Assembly: GCA_003161495.1 (NCBI GenBank)
Contig: PMOP01000051.1
Location: 290 to 7,773 of the forward strand
Length of the DNA stretch: 7,484 nt
Source: Acidobacteriota bacterium
GTDB taxonomy: Bacteria > Acidobacteriota > Terriglobia > Acidiferrales > UBA7541
Direction: 5' to 3'
In this document: piece after piece, positions 6,333-7,484 of the stretch
Layout: each line of letters opens with the position of its first letter
Numbering within the stretch: position 1 is the stretch's first letter
Notes under the pieces: model-generated
Databases searched by the model: none
The model's input: only the letters and a program-made list of their open reading frames with translations
What the model was told of the DNA's origin: nothing
Program-made: the position numbers and the translations under genes

Positions 6333-6408
6333 TTTTCTCTGTGTTCTCTGTGTTAAAGATTTTTCCGATGGAACGTCAAAACCATTAACACAGAGTTCAC
6401 AGAGAAAA
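6333..6408. repeat. CTCTGTG-type inverted repeat between kdsD and kdsC
   Basis: Arms 6333-6356 and 6385-6408 are reverse complements over 24 nt with only the two central bases (TT against TT) not pairing, and are separated by 28 nt. Each arm contains two CTCTGTG units in tandem; a further degenerate unit (CCGTGTCCTC on the complement) follows at about 6410-6421. The structure fills most of the 150-nt gap between kdsD and kdsC and could fold into a long RNA hairpin in the polycistronic message. Repeats of this CTCTGTG type are familiar to me from intergenic regions of several phyla; their function is not known to me. Confidence 0.85.
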
Positions 6409-6446
6409 CCGAGGACACGGAGAGATTTTGAATCTGGTCGATTACG

Positions 6447-7013
6447 ATGCCAAAAAAGAAAACGAGTTCAAGATCGACATCAGCTCTCACAGCACGGGCG
6501 AAAAAAATTCGAGTGCTGCTCATGGACGTGGACGGCGTATTGACCGATGGCCGCATCTGGCTGCTCTCGCGCCGCGACGGCACGGCCAGCGAGATCAAGG
6601 GATTCAGCGCCTATGACGGAGCCGGATTAAAGCTCGCGCGCGCCGCTGGACTTCGCACCGGCGTCATTACCGGCAGGGAATCGAGCGCCGTCGCGCAGCG
6701 GGCCAGGGAATGCGAAATCGAATTTGTGTATCAGCACCGCGCCACAAAAATCGGCGCCCTCGAGGAAATTTTGCAGACGACCGGGGCGGGCGCGAGTGAA
6801 GTTGCCTACGTGGGCGACGATCTGCCGGACATTCCCGTGATGCAGCGAGTGGGACTTGCCGTGGCAGTTGCCAACGCCGTTCCGGAAGTGAAGCGGGCCG
6901 CGCATTTCGTCACTTCGCGTTCCGGAGGGGATGGCGCGGTTCGCGAAGTGATCGAGCTGATCGTCAAGGCGCAAGGGAAGTGGGCCGCCGCGTATCGAGA
7001 CGCCAAAGCGTAG
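6447..7013 (+). CDS. kdsC: KdsC: KDO-8-phosphate phosphatase (HAD superfamily)
   Basis: Hydrolyses KDO-8-phosphate to KDO and phosphate, the step after KdsA. The 188-residue protein has the capless HAD fold typical of KdsC. Motif I DVDGVLTDG carries the nucleophile Asp27 and acid/base Asp29; motif II is VITGRES (Thr75); motif III Lys101 (in ATKIGAL); motif IV YVGDDLPD with Asp124, Asp125 and Asp128 for Mg2+. The C-terminal GGDGAVREVIELI (160-172) is characteristic of KdsC, whose tail reaches the active site of a neighbouring subunit in the tetramer. The first 20 residues are a Lys/Ser/Thr/Arg-rich extension. ATG 6447 is the only ATG before motif I; its Shine-Dalgarno is weak, so translation may be modest. 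It lies 150 nt after kdsD, across an inverted repeat, and is followed by a strong terminator. No lptC/lptA/lptB genes follow as they do in many Gram-negatives. Confidence 0.95.
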   Translation: MPKKKTSSRSTSALTARAKKIRVLLMDVDGVLTDGRIWLLSRRDGTASEIKGFSAYDGAGLKLARAAGLRTGVITGRESSAVAQRARECEIEFVYQHRATKIGALEEILQTTGAGASEVAYVGDDLPDIPVMQRVGLAVAVANAVPEVKRAAHFVTSRSGGDGAVREVIELIVKAQGKWAAAYRDAKA

Positions 7014-7019
7014 AGCAGT

Positions 7020-7100
7020 TTGTGGCGCCGGCGTCTCGCCGGCGATTTTTTTCCAGCCTTCACCATCGCAAAAACCGCCGACGGGACGCCGGCGCCACAA
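7020..7100. repeat. Inverted pair of GTGGCGCCGGC repeats (REPIN-like)
   Basis: Arms 7020-7044 and 7076-7100 are reverse complements over 25 nt with two mismatches; the outer 16 bp are perfect. The spacer is 31 nt and T-rich at its start. Each arm contains a GC palindrome beside GTGGCGC, the same layout as the repeat pair at 111-184 but with a different sequence. It begins 6 nt after the kdsC stop, and its left arm doubles as the kdsC terminator. Confidence 0.85.
7026..7052 (+). terminator. Intrinsic terminator of the kds cluster
   Basis: CGCCGGCG (7026-7033) pairs with CGCCGGCG (7037-7044) over 8 all-GC base pairs with a TCT loop, followed after one A by seven T (7046-7052). It lies 12 nt after the kdsC stop. 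This is a textbook Rho-independent terminator, built from one arm of the repeat pair at 7020-7100. Confidence 0.85.
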
Positions 7101-7126
7101 TTCCTTTCGCAGAAATCTTCTCCGAA

Positions 7127-7142
7127 TAGTACTTTCGTACTA
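7127..7142. promoter_or_regulatory. Perfect palindrome TAGTAC-TTTC-GTACTA, possible operator
   Basis: Two exact 6-bp half-sites around a 4-nt centre lie between the kds terminator and the lipoprotein gene, about 45 bp before a TTGACA hexamer. The size and symmetry suit a dimeric helix-turn-helix regulator. No T-run or GC-rich stem makes it a terminator. Which regulator binds it is not known to me. Confidence 0.45.
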
Positions 7143-7187
7143 CCACTTCTTTATCCATCCAGCGCAACTCTATTCCCGCTTCCGTGT

Positions 7188-7216
7188 TTGACATGGTGCT
7201 GGCCGGAATTTTTGCA
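7188..7216 (+). promoter_or_regulatory. Possible promoter of the lipoprotein gene
   Basis: A perfect TTGACA (7188-7193) is followed at 17-nt spacing by TTTGCA (7211-7216), a poor -10 with 2 of 6 matches. The location, about 85 nt before the start codon, is reasonable. Tentative because of the -10. Confidence 0.25.
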
Positions 7217-7301
7217 CAGTCTCCGGGGGACTGGCGCATGGATGTCCGGCTTAGGTCCATACAAACGAGTGGAGACCTCCGAGTCTTCGCAGGAGACGAA
7301 A

Positions 7302-7484
7302 ATGAATTCCAAATTATCCCGCATTTTCCCGGGGCTTTTGATGGCAGCATTGCCGGTTTTTTCCGTCGCATGCGGTACCAGCTCCAGTGCCAGTCTGGGC
7401 TCAGGTGGAGGGGGAACGCAGAGTGGCAGCGTGAACATGATGGTGAGCGACGCCTCCACGGAAGACTGGGCCACGATCGGCGTT
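7302..7484 (+). CDS. Putative DUF4382-type lipoprotein, N-terminal part, cut by window edge
   Basis: The first 61 residues of a gene that runs off the right edge. ATG 7302 has a strong Shine-Dalgarno (AGGAG 7291-7295, 6-nt spacing). Residues 1-23 are a signal peptide (Lys/Arg start, hydrophobic core) ending in SVAC, with Cys24 as the likely lipidated residue. A Ser/Gly-rich linker follows (25-42), then VNMMVSDASTEDWATIGV (44-61), which looks like the first strand of a DUF4382 domain as I recall it from acidobacterial lipoproteins (V-x-D-A-x-x-x-x-W pattern). DUF4382 has no assigned biochemical role. It has its own upstream region after the kds terminator, so it is probably a separate transcription unit. 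The gene is certain; the domain call is moderate because only its start is visible. Confidence 0.75.
   Translation, partial: MNSKLSRIFPGLLMAALPVFSVACGTSSSASLGSGGGGTQSGSVNMMVSDASTEDWATIGV

Noticed and set aside
7200..7216. TGGC...TTGCA resembling a sigma-54 promoter before the lipoprotein gene.
   Set aside because: The GG to GC distance is 11 nt instead of 10, a spacing that normally abolishes RpoN promoters.
7060..7474. Overlapping minus-strand open frames at the right edge.
   Set aside because: They run through the repeat, the palindrome and the lipoprotein start on the other strand, which has a strong ribosome site and signal peptide; they show no domain.

Overview
The window looks like chromosomal DNA of a Gram-negative bacterium, most likely an acidobacterium (Acidobacteriota, Terriglobia-type). 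Three things suggest this: an exosortase/PEP-CTERM system next to KDO (lipopolysaccharide inner core) genes, a DUF4382-type lipoprotein beginning at the right edge, and intergenic GTGGCGC-type palindromic repeats of a kind I associate with acidobacterial genomes. The placement is inference; there is no rRNA or other marker gene here.

Left half, minus strand: a two-gene operon encodes a large TPR lipoprotein of the PrsT type (1136-3463) followed by an exosortase (186-1139), coupled by an ATGA overlap. A perfect 30-bp inverted repeat (111-184) sits directly after the exosortase stop. Upstream, and also on the minus strand, is a small secreted PEP-CTERM protein (3801-4166), a likely substrate of that exosortase. 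It has a good Shine-Dalgarno, a clear sigma-54 (-24/-12) promoter candidate at 4218-4232, and repeated CTGTA motifs further upstream.

Right half, plus strand: three KDO biosynthesis genes lie in order: kdsA (4501-5340), kdsD/kpsF (5337-6296, GTGA overlap with kdsA) and kdsC (6447-7013). Together they convert ribulose-5-P to arabinose-5-P (KdsD), condense it with PEP to KDO-8-P (KdsA) and remove the phosphate to give KDO (KdsC). A CTCTGTG-type inverted repeat separates kdsD from kdsC, and a strong intrinsic terminator closes the cluster. A lipoprotein gene with its own Shine-Dalgarno (7302 to the edge) follows; upstream of it is a perfect TAGTAC-N4-GTACTA palindrome.

Functionally the window is a cell-envelope region: one half anchors or exports surface proteins in connection with extracellular matrix, the other makes an LPS core sugar. 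The least explained features are the inverted pairs of short repeats in three separate intergenic gaps, two of which share a core, and the sigma-54 control region of the tiny, highly charged PEP-CTERM protein.
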